15,099 nt of DNA from JAUIGE01 sp045106685 (GCA_045106685.1 JBGCFB010000300.1:1-15099); one strand, 5' to 3'. Positions 6,121-13,881 are shown, numbered from the stretch's first letter. Numbers and translations: made by a program. The notes: generated from the letters alone by a model not told the origin.

Positions 6121-7809
6121 TTACTTACGGACCATTATTTTCATCGTGCCTGCTTGTCCATTTTTTTCAAACGAAAGCATATACACACCTGCTGTTAATC
6201 CGCTGATGTCGAATCGATTAGCATACTGGCGTATAACTTCCTGATGGATTATTTTTCCTTCTACTGTCATAAGCGCACACTTCACATCCTGGGGATTTTT
6301 CATGCGGATTTCTATAAAATCACTTGCAGGGTTTGGAGAAATACTCAGTCCAAGCTCAGCGCTAAGTGCATCGATTCCCACCGCTTCATTACTGATTATG
6401 TTAACGGTGTAAACACTATCAGTTCCGAAACTTGCTCCATTTGTAGGATTCACAAGCTCTAGCACGAGTGTCTCCATAGGCTCTACGAGAAAATCATCGA
6501 GAATCGGAATATTGACAGTCTGAGCTGTGGCGCTATTTGCAGGAAAGGTAAGCGTCGTAGGATCAGTAAAAGTATAGTCATCTCCATTCATCGCGGTACT
6601 ACTCGCTCCTACGCGAACGTCCACGGTTGTTTGCATCGCATTAGGATCAGTGATCATCACATCAAATGAAAGCGTTCCAGCTGTGAGTTCATTGACGGTA
6701 ACAGTCGCACCATCAAATTCGAGTACAGGATCCTTAGGGGCTACTGGCGAAGTATTTTCGAAGTAATACATCACTCCTCCGTATCCGCTCATTATGACAT
6801 CGATATCGCCATCACCATCCATATCTGCGGTGGCAAGCCCAACATAATACTCACTCGTTTGAGCCTGCAACCCAAAAGGATTCGCTACGGGTGCAGCAAA
6901 AGCAGGAGCAGTAGGTGTTCCGGTATTTTGAAAATACTGAAAGCCACCATAATACTCAGCAACAAGCATATCCAGGTCCCCGTCGTTATCAAAATCTACC
7001 AGAGCAGGAGCTGCTTGATAATAAGTAGTGGTTAACCCAAATGGATTTACAACTCCAGTCCCAAATACTGGTACTGTAGGGCTTCCGGTATTTTCGAAAA
7101 ACTTAATTTCTCCTGAATAAAATCCAGCGCCCATAAAAAGATCAAGGTCGCCGTCATTATCGATATCGGCCGTTGTAGCAAAGAAGCTATAGCTGGTATC
7201 CAGAATACCGAACGGCGCTAAAACACCTGCCCCAAATGTGGGAGCAGTAGCTGAACCTGTGTTCTCCTGATAATAAAAATCAATACCTTCTATAGGATTG
7301 GTATTTATGATAAATGCGTCTAAGTCGCCATCATTATCCATATCAGCAAAATGCGATGATACTACTGTATCGGCCTGCAAGCCAAGTGGATTATTGGTCG
7401 CTGCTGCAAAGCTTGGAGTCATTGCTGTACCCGTATTCTCAAAATACAGATGCGTATTTCCATACGAATCTGAAAATGTCAAATCGACATCGCCGTCTCC
7501 ATCCAAGTCTGCTGCTGCAGCTAATTGATAGTATTGCGTGCCGGCAGGTGTGAAGTTGAACGGATTCGTAACAGGGGCACTAAAGGTTTGAGCCTGAGTC
7601 GTTCCCATAACAAACATCATTGCAGCACCAGCTGCAATGCGCATAAGTACCTGTGGATTAAACACTTGACTAAGCAGTTTCCATTGTCTCCTCAGTTTTT
7701 CCTGAAGCGGTTTAGGTACTTCTCCCTTCTGGGCAAGCCTGTTTGTTTTTTTTACAGAATGGCGGAACTGTCGTAGCCGCGCTGCTTGCCAGCGTAATGG
7801 TTTGTTCAT
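6121..7809 (-). CDS. secreted FG-GAP/VCBS repeat protein with Calx-beta and T9SS sorting domains
   Basis: 562-aa cell-surface or secreted protein. Order: a basic N-terminal extension (1-54), a hydrophobic signal segment (about 55-74, ending TTQAQ), five FG-GAP/VCBS repeats with calcium-loop motifs DLDGDGDVD (101), DMDNDGDLD (157), DIDNDGDLD (215), DFDNDGDLD (272) and DMDGDGDID (329) at a regular 56-58 residue spacing, a Calx-beta-like domain (about 360-475), and a type A T9SS sorting domain (about 480-562; LSISPNPASDFIEI, then GLTAGVYMLSF). FG-GAP repeats form beta-propellers and Calx-beta modules bind calcium; T9SS exports the protein across the outer membrane and anchors or releases it. The role is probably adhesion or matrix binding. 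The ATG at 7809 gives an unusually long pre-signal region; Met56 is an alternative start giving an ordinary signal peptide. A terminator follows at 6057-6101. Confidence 0.9.
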   Translation of the reverse strand: MNKPLRWQAARLRQFRHSVKKTNRLAQKGEVPKPLQEKLRRQWKLLSQVFNPQVLMRIAAGAAMMFVMGTTQAQTFSAPVTNPFNFTPAGTQYYQLAAAADLDGDGDVDLTFSDSYGNTHLYFENTGTAMTPSFAAATNNPLGLQADTVVSSHFADMDNDGDLDAFIINTNPIEGIDFYYQENTGSATAPTFGAGVLAPFGILDTSYSFFATTADIDNDGDLDLFMGAGFYSGEIKFFENTGSPTVPVFGTGVVNPFGLTTTYYQAAPALVDFDNDGDLDMLVAEYYGGFQYFQNTGTPTAPAFAAPVANPFGLQAQTSEYYVGLATADMDGDGDIDVIMSGYGGVMYYFENTSPVAPKDPVLEFDGATVTVNELTAGTLSFDVMITDPNAMQTTVDVRVGASSTAMNGDDYTFTDPTTLTFPANSATAQTVNIPILDDFLVEPMETLVLELVNPTNGASFGTDSVYTVNIISNEAVGIDALSAELGLSISPNPASDFIEIRMKNPQDVKCALMTVEGKIIHQEVIRQYANRFDISGLTAGVYMLSFEKNGQAGTMKIMVRK

Positions 7810-7903
7810 GTTCTTTACGTTTTGATTTTTATTGGATGAAAAAATTATTAATTCAGGTGTGAGCTTAGTTTAATAAGAGTAAGTCTTTATAAAAGGCTAC
7901 CTA

Positions 7904-8983
7904 TTACGACTGGGGAATTGCCCAAAAAGTAGCCTCAGGAGTATCCAGGCCTAGTTTATAGTCTGGTTTTAATGTATTCAAAATATTGGGGCGAGTCATA
8001 TTGGGTAAGACCTGTACATCGTAGATTTCATCAACTGAACTCAGGTAATTGATTTCGCCCAGTCGTGCGCCTGTAGGGAGGTGGACTACCGAAATTCCAG
8101 CCTGGTTTGCTCGGTCGGCGATTTTAAGCTTGGCAAAAGTGGATGAATTCTTTCGAAGTCGCGATAAGCCAATAAACGCGTAGTCGCCATATACATCCAT
8201 TCCACGTACAAAACCGTCGAGCTGTGTAATGACATCGTAGCTGCCATTTTCGATATTAATGCGCACTAACTCACCAGTCGCTGAAAAAAGCACAAGCAAG
8301 TTTCCATCTATCAATCGAGGAGAATGTGGCATTGGGAGATTTTGGGCTACCAATTCGTTCTGAACCACATCCATCAGGATTCCGCCTGTTGTTACTTCCT
8401 TGCGCCAGCTTTGATGTGTATCGCCAGTGTTAAAGGCAGAAACGTATTTCGGTTTACCGTTTTGCATAGCCATCCCATTAAGGTGGCAACGATCTTCCGA
8501 AGCGAGTTTTGAAATAAATGGCGGCTTCCACACTGGCGTGAAGCTATAATTATCATCTATTTTAATAATACATGAAAAAGCTGTGTTCACCGCATACAGT
8601 GTATCACCTCCTTCTGTACTGCCCCAGTCAAGATCATGAATATCAAGTGCGCCAGTATGGTACGTGGCGCGCGGCATAAAAAGCGCATCGTAGGTATTTG
8701 GCTTGGTGGGGTAGTGCGCAGCAAGCTGAGGCGAATTGGCAAAGACGATGACTTCGTCCTTTGTGGCCACCGCTAACTTTCTCCCATTCGGGTGAACAGC
8801 TATTCCCATTGCTTTGGAAAATGTTCGCGGAAGCTGGACCAAATATTCCTGATCACGAGGACTGATCATAATGACCTTACCTGCCTGGTAAGTACTGACG
8901 GCTAAGGTGATCCCCAACTTGAACATGAGTTCGGGAAGTTGAGGACTAAAGGTCAATGAAAATGGAGGAGCTGGTTGTTGCAT
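7904..8983 (-). CDS. TIGR03032 (DUF4915) family protein, probable beta-propeller
   Basis: 359-aa protein with no signal peptide. Family-typical stretches: LGITLAVSTYQAGKVIMI (23-40), DIHDLDWG (around 115), HLNGMAMQNGKPKYVSAFN (about 167-185), GGILMDV (about 200), and MPHSPRLIDGNLLVLFSATGE near 218-238, followed by GFVRGMDVYGDYAFIGLSRLR. These correspond to TIGR03032, whose members resemble beta-propellers; some occur near peptide or glycan biosynthesis genes, but no enzymatic role is established. The length is normal. A TAnnTTTG box lies 20 bp upstream of the ATG. Downstream lies the FG-GAP gene in the same orientation, 94 bp away, with no clear terminator between, so co-transcription is possible. 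Confidence 0.88.
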   Translation of the reverse strand: MQQPAPPFSLTFSPQLPELMFKLGITLAVSTYQAGKVIMISPRDQEYLVQLPRTFSKAMGIAVHPNGRKLAVATKDEVIVFANSPQLAAHYPTKPNTYDALFMPRATYHTGALDIHDLDWGSTEGGDTLYAVNTAFSCIIKIDDNYSFTPVWKPPFISKLASEDRCHLNGMAMQNGKPKYVSAFNTGDTHQSWRKEVTTGGILMDVVQNELVAQNLPMPHSPRLIDGNLLVLFSATGELVRINIENGSYDVITQLDGFVRGMDVYGDYAFIGLSRLRKNSSTFAKLKIADRANQAGISVVHLPTGARLGEINYLSSVDEIYDVQVLPNMTRPNILNTLKPDYKLGLDTPEATFWAIPQS

Positions 8984-9002
8984 GTTCTAAATATATGTAC
9001 AC

Positions 9003-9010
9003 CAAAAATA
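9003..9010 (-). promoter_or_regulatory. Bacteroidota -7 box (TATTTTTG) for the TIGR03032 gene
   Basis: Exact TAnnTTTG match on the minus strand, ending 19 bp before the ATG at 8983. No matching TTTG was found at -33. Confidence 0.4.
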
Positions 9011-9066
9011 GTTTGGCACCTTATGATGGTTGGATTTTTTTATATGAAAGAAGATTAATACTTAGC

Positions 9067-9279
9067 ATGCAAGAAAAACCGAATCTCACATTCCCAACAG
9101 GTTTTACTCATGTTTTCCACAAAGTAATCCACAATTCACATTTTCTTGCAGCAGAATCCATCAGAGATGGCTGCTATCATTTTATCAAAAAAGCAAGTCA
9201 TAAGATACTGAATATCAATAACTTAACTTTATTTACCAAAACTGATACATTACATTTTTTCAAACCTAGAATAAAATAG
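9067..9279 (+). pseudogene. possible relic of a REP-associated (Y1/RAYT) transposase N-terminus
   Basis: A 70-codon AT-rich frame from the ATG at 9067 (MQEKPNLTFPTGFTHVFHKV) in an otherwise empty 349-bp gap. Its pattern, a GxxHVF strand, then CYHFIKK, then a hydrophobic stretch ending LHFFKPRIK, is laid out like the first 70 residues of Bacteroidota RAYT proteins (HVYN..., NYxFFLKK, ...PNHFHFLIRIK). The catalytic HUH histidine pair is not intact, and the frame stops where the HUH strand would end. A T-run terminator-like structure follows on the same strand. The resemblance is by eye only; it could equally be non-coding DNA. The longer frame back to 8956 overlaps the TIGR03032 start and is not favoured. 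Confidence 0.28.
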
Positions 9280-9334
9280 GCCCTATCAATACCCAGACCA
9301 ATGATTTTTATGCGATTCTCAGGGCCGTTTTTTT
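9279..9334 (+). terminator. terminator-like GGCCCT/AGGGCC pair with T-run
   Basis: GGCCCT (9279-9284) pairs with AGGGCC (9321-9326) and is followed by GTTTTTTT (9327-9334) on the + strand. The 36-nt loop is long, so hairpin strength is uncertain. The T-run side implies rightward transcription into the end of the leftward serine-hydrolase gene. In the other direction TATTTTATT follows, so weak leftward termination is also possible. Confidence 0.4.
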
Positions 9335-10508
9335 AGCGACCAATAGCAGCGTCACTGATGGCTTCAATAAAGTCGCTCACTTCGTCGCCAAGATCAGTCT
9401 GAAGGTTGCGACCATAGTTGATCGTAAAGCAAAGCGTGACATTTTGATTTGGAAAAAAGTAGGCGCCCGCTGAGTAACCAAGGTCGGCGCCGCCATGACC
9501 ATACGAAAAATTGCTTTCTCCTTTTTCTAAAAAATTCTTTCCCGCTCCATAGCACGCTTCCCAACTTCCATCATCTGTTATTTTGAAATCACTGAACATT
9601 CTATTTCTTGTATCTTCAGAAAAAAGCGAATTTTCTTTAAACACCGCATTCATAAAAATTTGAAGATCAAAAACGTTGGAATAAATACCTGTATATCCAT
9701 GACCGCTTCCAGTATTCCAGTCAGTGACATCGGTGAGACCGCGACCTTGATTCGCGATATCGAGATATCCGTGAGTGGTGCTTTCACGAAGCGGTATACT
9801 ATGATCGTAGTAGTAGGTATTGGTCAAATTGATCGGCGTAATAATATATTCGTCGAGCAATTGGGCATGTGATTTTCCTGTCGCTGCTTCGAGTATAAGG
9901 CTCACCAGAAGTGTGTGAGTATTGGAGTAGGCTGGCTTTTCGCCGCAGGCGCAAGGCGCCTTTTTGCCATATGCAAAGCGAAGCAGATCATCAGCACTTC
10001 GGGTTGTATTGGGGTTATTGAGAATATCGAGGGTATATGACTGATCGGAAACCAAGTCGTAGATGCATGCGGTATGATTGAGTAATGAACCAAGCGTAGC
10101 ACAGTCCGCATTTTCCAGGCGGCTGGTAATATCAGTTGCAAGCCATTTGGTAATAGGATCATCCAAACTTACCACGCCTTCTTCCACTAATCGATTGCTC
10201 AAGACACCCATAAAGAACTTGGTGATACTTCCTACTTTTCCTATGTGACAGGGCAATAGCGCCTGATCACCGACGATATCTGCCATGCCAGCAGCATGTA
10301 CATATGTACCTTCATCGCTATCGATCAATACACTAATACCTGGAACTCCACGATCGATATATCGCTGGATAATCGTATTAAAAGTATCCGTTTTTGAAAC
10401 CTGATCTCCAATAAAATTGCCGGTACAAACGCTCGTTTCCTCCAAAACAGGTGCTTTACACGCCAACAACAAGCTCAGTATAAATAGGATTATATAAACA
10501 CGTGTCAT
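9333..10508 (-). CDS. serine-hydrolase lipoprotein, beta-lactamase class C / DD-peptidase (S12) family
   Basis: 391-aa periplasm-facing lipoprotein. The N-terminus MTRVYIILFILSLLLAC carries a lipobox (LLAC) with lipidation at Cys17. The catalytic set of the S12 family is complete: SITK (94-97, nucleophile Ser94 and Lys97), YSN (194-196) and HGG (338-340, the KTG equivalent). Relatives include D-alanyl-D-alanine carboxypeptidases, esterases and class C beta-lactamases. The HGG triad favours an esterase or peptidase of the wider family over a true AmpC. The domain has extra cysteines (87, 136, 148, 186, 188). It starts 3 bp after the stop of the upstream beta-barrel gene, so the two are translated from one message. 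The substrate cannot be predicted. Confidence 0.88.
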   Translation of the reverse strand: MTRVYIILFILSLLLACKAPVLEETSVCTGNFIGDQVSKTDTFNTIIQRYIDRGVPGISVLIDSDEGTYVHAAGMADIVGDQALLPCHIGKVGSITKFFMGVLSNRLVEEGVVSLDDPITKWLATDITSRLENADCATLGSLLNHTACIYDLVSDQSYTLDILNNPNTTRSADDLLRFAYGKKAPCACGEKPAYSNTHTLLVSLILEAATGKSHAQLLDEYIITPINLTNTYYYDHSIPLRESTTHGYLDIANQGRGLTDVTDWNTGSGHGYTGIYSNVFDLQIFMNAVFKENSLFSEDTRNRMFSDFKITDDGSWEACYGAGKNFLEKGESNFSYGHGGADLGYSAGAYFFPNQNVTLCFTINYGRNLQTDLGDEVSDFIEAISDAAIGR

Positions 10509-10511
10509 CGT

Positions 10512-11087
10512 CTATTCTGATTTTTTGAATGAAAAGGAAACTCCTGCCCGCAGGGTAGTGGTAGGAAGTAAAGGGGCACGGCCAGGAACAAAAGGGCCTT
10601 GAAAACCTAACTGGTAGTTGAGGAAGTAGCGTAAGTTGCTTTTCCCATAACTCGCCCCTAATGTAAAGGCCAGCATTCCCTGAGGTCTACCTAGGTTAAA
10701 CGCTTTTTTATAACTCCCATCATCGTTGCGCTTTACGGTAGGAGAGGCTGATATCGCATGCAAATAGCCGAGCCCAAGCTGTGGTCCAATGGCAAATCCG
10801 CTACTGCCTAGTATATACCGGAATCCTAGCTCGCTGTAGATCGGAATACTTGTCTGGATGTCGCGTTGGTGCGTTATGCCAAGGCGATAGGTTTGAAACC
10901 AGCGTACGCGCGGGTGATCGTTGAGCATACGGGCTATTCCTACATCAATCCCAGGTTGTATGGGGCCTTTCGCTAATGGATTGCCTAAGGAAATCGCATT
11001 CTGGCTAATGCCGATAAAGGCACGTTTTTGAGCGAAAGAAAAGCTTACAAGCCCTATTAAAAAGGCCAGTAATACATGTTTTTTCAT
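10512..11087 (-). CDS. small outer-membrane beta-barrel protein
   Basis: 191 aa from the ATG at 11085-11087, which begins a standard signal peptide (MKKHVLLAFLIGLVSFSFAQ, cleavage after SFAQ). An in-frame upstream ATG at 11168 would put 27 polar residues before the signal and lies upstream of the -7 box, so it is rejected. The mature part shows alternating hydrophobic/polar strands rich in aromatic and glycine residues (GFAIGPQLGLGYLHA, LRYFLNYQLGFQ) and ends in AGVSFSFKK, as in porin-like OMP_b-brl proteins. The specific function is unknown. It is the first gene of a two-gene leftward operon with the serine hydrolase. A perfect TAnnTTTG box lies 32 bp before the ATG. Confidence 0.8.
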   Translation of the reverse strand: MKKHVLLAFLIGLVSFSFAQKRAFIGISQNAISLGNPLAKGPIQPGIDVGIARMLNDHPRVRWFQTYRLGITHQRDIQTSIPIYSELGFRYILGSSGFAIGPQLGLGYLHAISASPTVKRNDDGSYKKAFNLGRPQGMLAFTLGASYGKSNLRYFLNYQLGFQGPFVPGRAPLLPTTTLRAGVSFSFKKSE

Positions 11088-11119
11088 CTGGTATGTCTTA
11101 TGTGTTTTATAGCTAACTA

Positions 11120-11127
11120 CAAATATA
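11120..11127 (-). promoter_or_regulatory. Bacteroidota -7 box (TATATTTG) for the beta-barrel/serine-hydrolase operon
   Basis: Exact TAnnTTTG match on the minus strand, 32 bp before the ATG at 11087. The -33 element is not evident. This rules against translation starting at 11168. Confidence 0.5.
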
Positions 11128-11151
11128 CACTCGGAGTTTAGAGATTTCCGA

Positions 11152-11184
11152 TTTGTCCTCATTCCCACATTATAATTACCTTCG
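11152..11184 (+). promoter_or_regulatory. probable promoter of the TetR gene (TTTG ... TACCTTCG)
   Basis: TTTG (11152-11155) is followed after 21 bp by TACCTTCG (11177-11184), one base from TAnnTTTG. The predicted start falls near 11190, directly in front of the TAGACTAGTC site, which supports autoregulation. Confidence 0.45.
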
Positions 11185-11196
11185 TATTAAATAAAG

Positions 11197-11208
11197 TAGA
11201 CTAGTCAA
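11197..11208. promoter_or_regulatory. TetR operator candidate TAGACTAGTCAA
   Basis: Perfect GACTAGTC core (11199-11206) within a 12-bp palindrome with one mismatch, 14 bp before the TetR ATG at 11223 and just after the predicted transcription start. A near copy (TAGACTAGTTTA) occurs at 11826-11837, after the gene. TetR proteins usually bind such palindromes in their own promoter. Confidence 0.45.
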
Positions 11209-11222
11209 TTTAATATATATTT

Positions 11223-11804
11223 ATGCATAGTAAGCACGATATAAACGCGATCATCGCTAAAGGGTCAGAGCTTTTTAGAAAGAAAGGTTACCACGTTGTG
11301 GGAATCAATGAGATTCTAGAATCCTGCGAAGTTCCTAAGGGTTCGTTCTATAATTTTTTCAAGTCAAAAGAAGATTTTGGAACAAAGGCAGTCGCCTGGT
11401 ACGGGGACTCTCAAGTGGCTTACATTACTCAAATGATGAAACCAGAAAATGGATCTCCGCTCGAGCGTTTACGCTTTTTTTATAAGGCTCTTATCAACAA
11501 AAATGAGGAAGAGGGCCTTAATGCTGGATGTTTAGTTCATAATGTTGCGACAGAACTTGGAGGAATGGAAGGGGCATTAGGAGCAGAAGCTGACAAGCAA
11601 TTTCAACGTTGGATGGTCATTTTTGGCGCGACAATTTCAGAAGGGCAAGCCCAAGGCCAGATTCGAAAAGACTTCACTCCGCATGCGCTAGCGACCTTTT
11701 TGCATACCGGTATTTATGGCGCCTTTTCCTTGATGAAAGCCCAACGTAGCCGCAAACCATTGGACCAATGGTTCAATATGGTATTTACGTTTATATCGAT
11801 CTGA
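11223..11804 (+). CDS. TetR-family regulator of the NemR/AcuR type
   Basis: 193-aa DNA-binding repressor. The N-terminal helix-turn-helix is clear: KKGYHVVGINEILESCEVPK (20-39), then GSFYNFFKSKEDF (40-52), the recognition helix and following helix of TetR proteins. The ligand domain has LERLRFFYKAL (80-90) and AGCLVHNVATELGG (101-114). NemR and AcuR share this GCL segment, and in NemR the Cys here (Cys106) senses reactive electrophiles; Cys103 is the equivalent. The likely ligand is an unsaturated or electrophilic metabolite. The gene has its own promoter and palindromic sites before and after it, and converges on mnmG. The closest candidate target in the window is acuI; no target gene is adjacent, so that link is inference. 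Confidence 0.88.
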   Translation: MHSKHDINAIIAKGSELFRKKGYHVVGINEILESCEVPKGSFYNFFKSKEDFGTKAVAWYGDSQVAYITQMMKPENGSPLERLRFFYKALINKNEEEGLNAGCLVHNVATELGGMEGALGAEADKQFQRWMVIFGATISEGQAQGQIRKDFTPHALATFLHTGIYGAFSLMKAQRSRKPLDQWFNMVFTFISI

Positions 11805-11825
11805 TTTTTTTCTTGTATAGTTAAA

Positions 11826-11837
11826 TAGACTAGTTTA
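11826..11837. promoter_or_regulatory. second TAGACTAGT site, downstream of the TetR gene
   Basis: TAGACTAGTTTA shares its first nine bases with the site upstream of TetR and is likewise followed by a T/A-rich TTAAT segment. It sits between the TetR stop and the terminator and controls no visible gene. It may mark a lost target gene or an auxiliary repressor site. Confidence 0.3.
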
Positions 11838-11887
11838 ATTAAAAATATAAGTCTCAATAATTTGTAATGTAGCCATAGCTTTAAAAC

Positions 11888-11926
11888 AAAAGCCTCAAAC
11901 AAGTATGTTCCTTGTTTGAGGCTTTT
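11888..11926. terminator. strong bidirectional terminator between TetR gene and mnmG
   Basis: Perfect 16-bp arms, AAAAGCCTCAAACAAG (11888-11903) and CTTGTTTGAGGCTTTT (11911-11926), with a 7-nt loop and T-runs in both directions. It lies between two convergent genes and serves both. Confidence 0.9.
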
Positions 11927-11950
11927 TAAATACACTAAACGGTTCGAATA

Positions 11951-13813
11951 TTATCTACCCATGTGAACCAATAAGACACTGATATCAGAAGCTGAAACTC
12001 CGCTAATACGCGAAGCCTGGCCAAGGCTTTCTGGTTTTTGGTTTGTCAATTTTTCTCTAGCCTCTTTTGAGAGAGACTGAAGTCCATGATAGTCAAATCC
12101 ATCAGGAAGCCTGAATTCATCAAGGCGCATCATCTTTTCAGCTAGTTTCTGCTCTTTTTCAATGTAGCCCATATACTTCATTTGGATCTCGGCCTGTTCT
12201 TTAGCTTCTGTACCAAATTTTGCAAGCACTTCCTCAAGCGGCTTACTCATCTTAGCTACATCCTCTAAGCTGACTTGTGGACGTCCAATAATTCCAGAAG
12301 CTTTCATTTTCTGCGGCAAAGGCGTAGTTCCAAGAGCCTGGAGGTGGCGATCGGCCTCTTCAGGAGCTATGGATGTTTCGAATAATGCCTTTTTGACCGT
12401 TTCTACATCTGCTTTTTTTGCAAGCATTTTTTGATAACGCTCTTCTTTCGCTAATCCGATCTTATATCCAAGTTCTGTAAGACGAAGGTCGGCATTGTCC
12501 TGACGCAATAGTAAGCGATACTCAGCACGTGAAGTAAACATGCGGTAAGGCTCGTCAGTGCCTTTATTTACCAGATCATCGATCAAAACGCCGATATAAG
12601 CCTCATCCCGACGCAAGATCAAAGGATCTTCGTCCTTCACTTTGCGTGCGGCGTTGATTCCTGCCATCATTCCCTGGCAGGCAGCTTCTTCGTAACCTGT
12701 CGTTCCGTTGATTTGTCCTGCGAAGAAAAGATTCTCTACAAGCTGAGTCTCCAGACTTAATTTAAGCTGAGTAGGCGGAAAAAAGTCGTATTCAACGGCA
12801 TACCCCGGGCGAAAGAATTTAACATTGTCCAGGCCAGGGATTGTACGCATCGCTTTGAGTTGGATATCCTCAGGTAAAGACGATGAGAAGCCATTGACAT
12901 AAACCTCGACGGTATTCCAGCCTTCAGGCTCGAGAAACAGTTGATGGCGATCCTTGTCAGCAAAGCGTGTGATCTTATCTTCGAGCGAAGGGCAGTACCG
13001 CGGCCCAAGCCCCTGGATACGTCCATTAAACATAGGAGAGCGGTCAAAGCCCTCCTTCATGGTCTCGTGTGTTTTTGTATTCGTGTAGGAGATATAGCAC
13101 GAGCGTTGCTTAGCTAGTGGCTCCGTATCACTAAAAGAAAACTTGGAAGGATTCTCATCTCCTGGTTGCTCTTCCATCCTTTCCCAATCGATAGATCGAC
13201 CATCGACGCGGGGAGGAGTACCCGTTTTCATACGATTACTCTCAAAGCCCAAAGCTTTCAGCTCAGCGGTGATGCCTGTAGAAGCGCGTTCTCCTGAACG
13301 CCCGCCACCAAAAGTTTTCTCACCGATATGAATCAATCCATTTAGGAATGTTCCATTGGTCAAGACTACAGTCTTTGCAGGAATCTCAAGCCCTAGTTGT
13401 GTACGTACGCCTTGTACTCTACCGTCTTTCACGATAAGTCCAGTAATCATCTCTTGCCAAAAGTCCACATTGGGTGTCTGCTCAAGCAACAGTCTCCACT
13501 CTTCATGGAATCTCCAGCGGTCGCTTTGAGCCCTTGGGCTCCACATGGCGGGCCCTTTGGAACGATTAAGCATCCGAAACTGGATCATCGTCTTGTCAGT
13601 GACTATACCTGAGTAGCCCCCCAGGGCATCGATCTCGCGAACGATTTGCCCTTTGGCGACGCCTCCCATGGCAGGGTTACAGGACATCTGCGCGATGGTG
13701 CCCATATTCATGGTAGCCAGCATTACGCGCAGGCCCATATTAGCAGCGGCGGCGGCGGCCTCACAGCCGGCGTGTCCGGCTCCGACTACAACTATATCAT
13801 AGGTTGGAAACAT
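11951..13813 (-). CDS. mnmG: tRNA uridine-5-carboxymethylaminomethyl modification enzyme MnmG (GidA)
   Basis: FAD-dependent protein that, with MnmE, installs cmnm5 at U34 of the anticodon wobble position in certain tRNAs, in the cytoplasm. 620 aa from the ATG at 13811-13813 (MFPTYDIVVV), the usual family length. The first 15 codons of the longer frame (from 13858) overlap the -7 box and are rejected. Motifs: FAD-binding GAGHAGCEAA (11-20), CNPAMGGVAKGQIVREIDAL (about 46-65), GTFLNGLIHIGE, the FAGQINGTTGYEEA segment with its conserved glycines, the second GidA signature with MFTSRAEYRLLLRQDNAD, and the C-terminal RISGVSASDISVLLVH helix that binds MnmE. An AGAAGAAAAAGAG purine tract precedes the start. 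mnmG often lies near the chromosome origin, which fits the adjacent parS sites. Confidence 0.97.
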   Translation of the reverse strand: MFPTYDIVVVGAGHAGCEAAAAAANMGLRVMLATMNMGTIAQMSCNPAMGGVAKGQIVREIDALGGYSGIVTDKTMIQFRMLNRSKGPAMWSPRAQSDRWRFHEEWRLLLEQTPNVDFWQEMITGLIVKDGRVQGVRTQLGLEIPAKTVVLTNGTFLNGLIHIGEKTFGGGRSGERASTGITAELKALGFESNRMKTGTPPRVDGRSIDWERMEEQPGDENPSKFSFSDTEPLAKQRSCYISYTNTKTHETMKEGFDRSPMFNGRIQGLGPRYCPSLEDKITRFADKDRHQLFLEPEGWNTVEVYVNGFSSSLPEDIQLKAMRTIPGLDNVKFFRPGYAVEYDFFPPTQLKLSLETQLVENLFFAGQINGTTGYEEAACQGMMAGINAARKVKDEDPLILRRDEAYIGVLIDDLVNKGTDEPYRMFTSRAEYRLLLRQDNADLRLTELGYKIGLAKEERYQKMLAKKADVETVKKALFETSIAPEEADRHLQALGTTPLPQKMKASGIIGRPQVSLEDVAKMSKPLEEVLAKFGTEAKEQAEIQMKYMGYIEKEQKLAEKMMRLDEFRLPDGFDYHGLQSLSKEAREKLTNQKPESLGQASRISGVSASDISVLLVHMGR

Positions 13814-13840
13814 GCTCTTTTTCTTCTCTAAATAGATAAT

Positions 13841-13881
13841 CGCGAATAAGCGCCACAAATATAGGCTTTTGCTTATTCGCG
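13841..13881. promoter_or_regulatory. 11-bp inverted repeat enclosing the mnmG -7 box
   Basis: CGCGAATAAGC (13841-13851) and GCTTATTCGCG (13871-13881) are perfect inverted copies, with the 19-nt spacer holding TATATTTG. Either a dimeric regulator binds around the promoter or the first arm lies in the leader. No T-run follows, so it is not a terminator. Confidence 0.55.
13856..13863 (-). promoter_or_regulatory. mnmG: Bacteroidota -7 box (TATATTTG) for mnmG
   Basis: Exact TAnnTTTG match on the minus strand, 42 bp before the chosen mnmG ATG at 13813, between the arms of an 11-bp inverted repeat. No good -33 TTTG was found. Confidence 0.5.

Noticed and set aside
7298..7553. Overlapping + strand open frames opposite the FG-GAP repeats
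   Set aside because: They arise from the repetitive Asp/Gly codons of the real gene read antisense and have no signal peptide, domain or promoter.
6450..7560. Regular repeats of about 171 bp that might be taken for a DNA repeat array
   Set aside because: They are the coding sequence of five FG-GAP repeats; periodicity is at the protein level.
11088..11168. N-terminal extension of the beta-barrel protein
   Set aside because: It would place 27 polar residues before a normal signal peptide and starts upstream of the predicted promoter.
13814..13858. N-terminal extension of MnmG
   Set aside because: The family begins at MFPTYDIVVV-like sequence just before the FAD motif, and the extra codons overlap the leader and -7 box.
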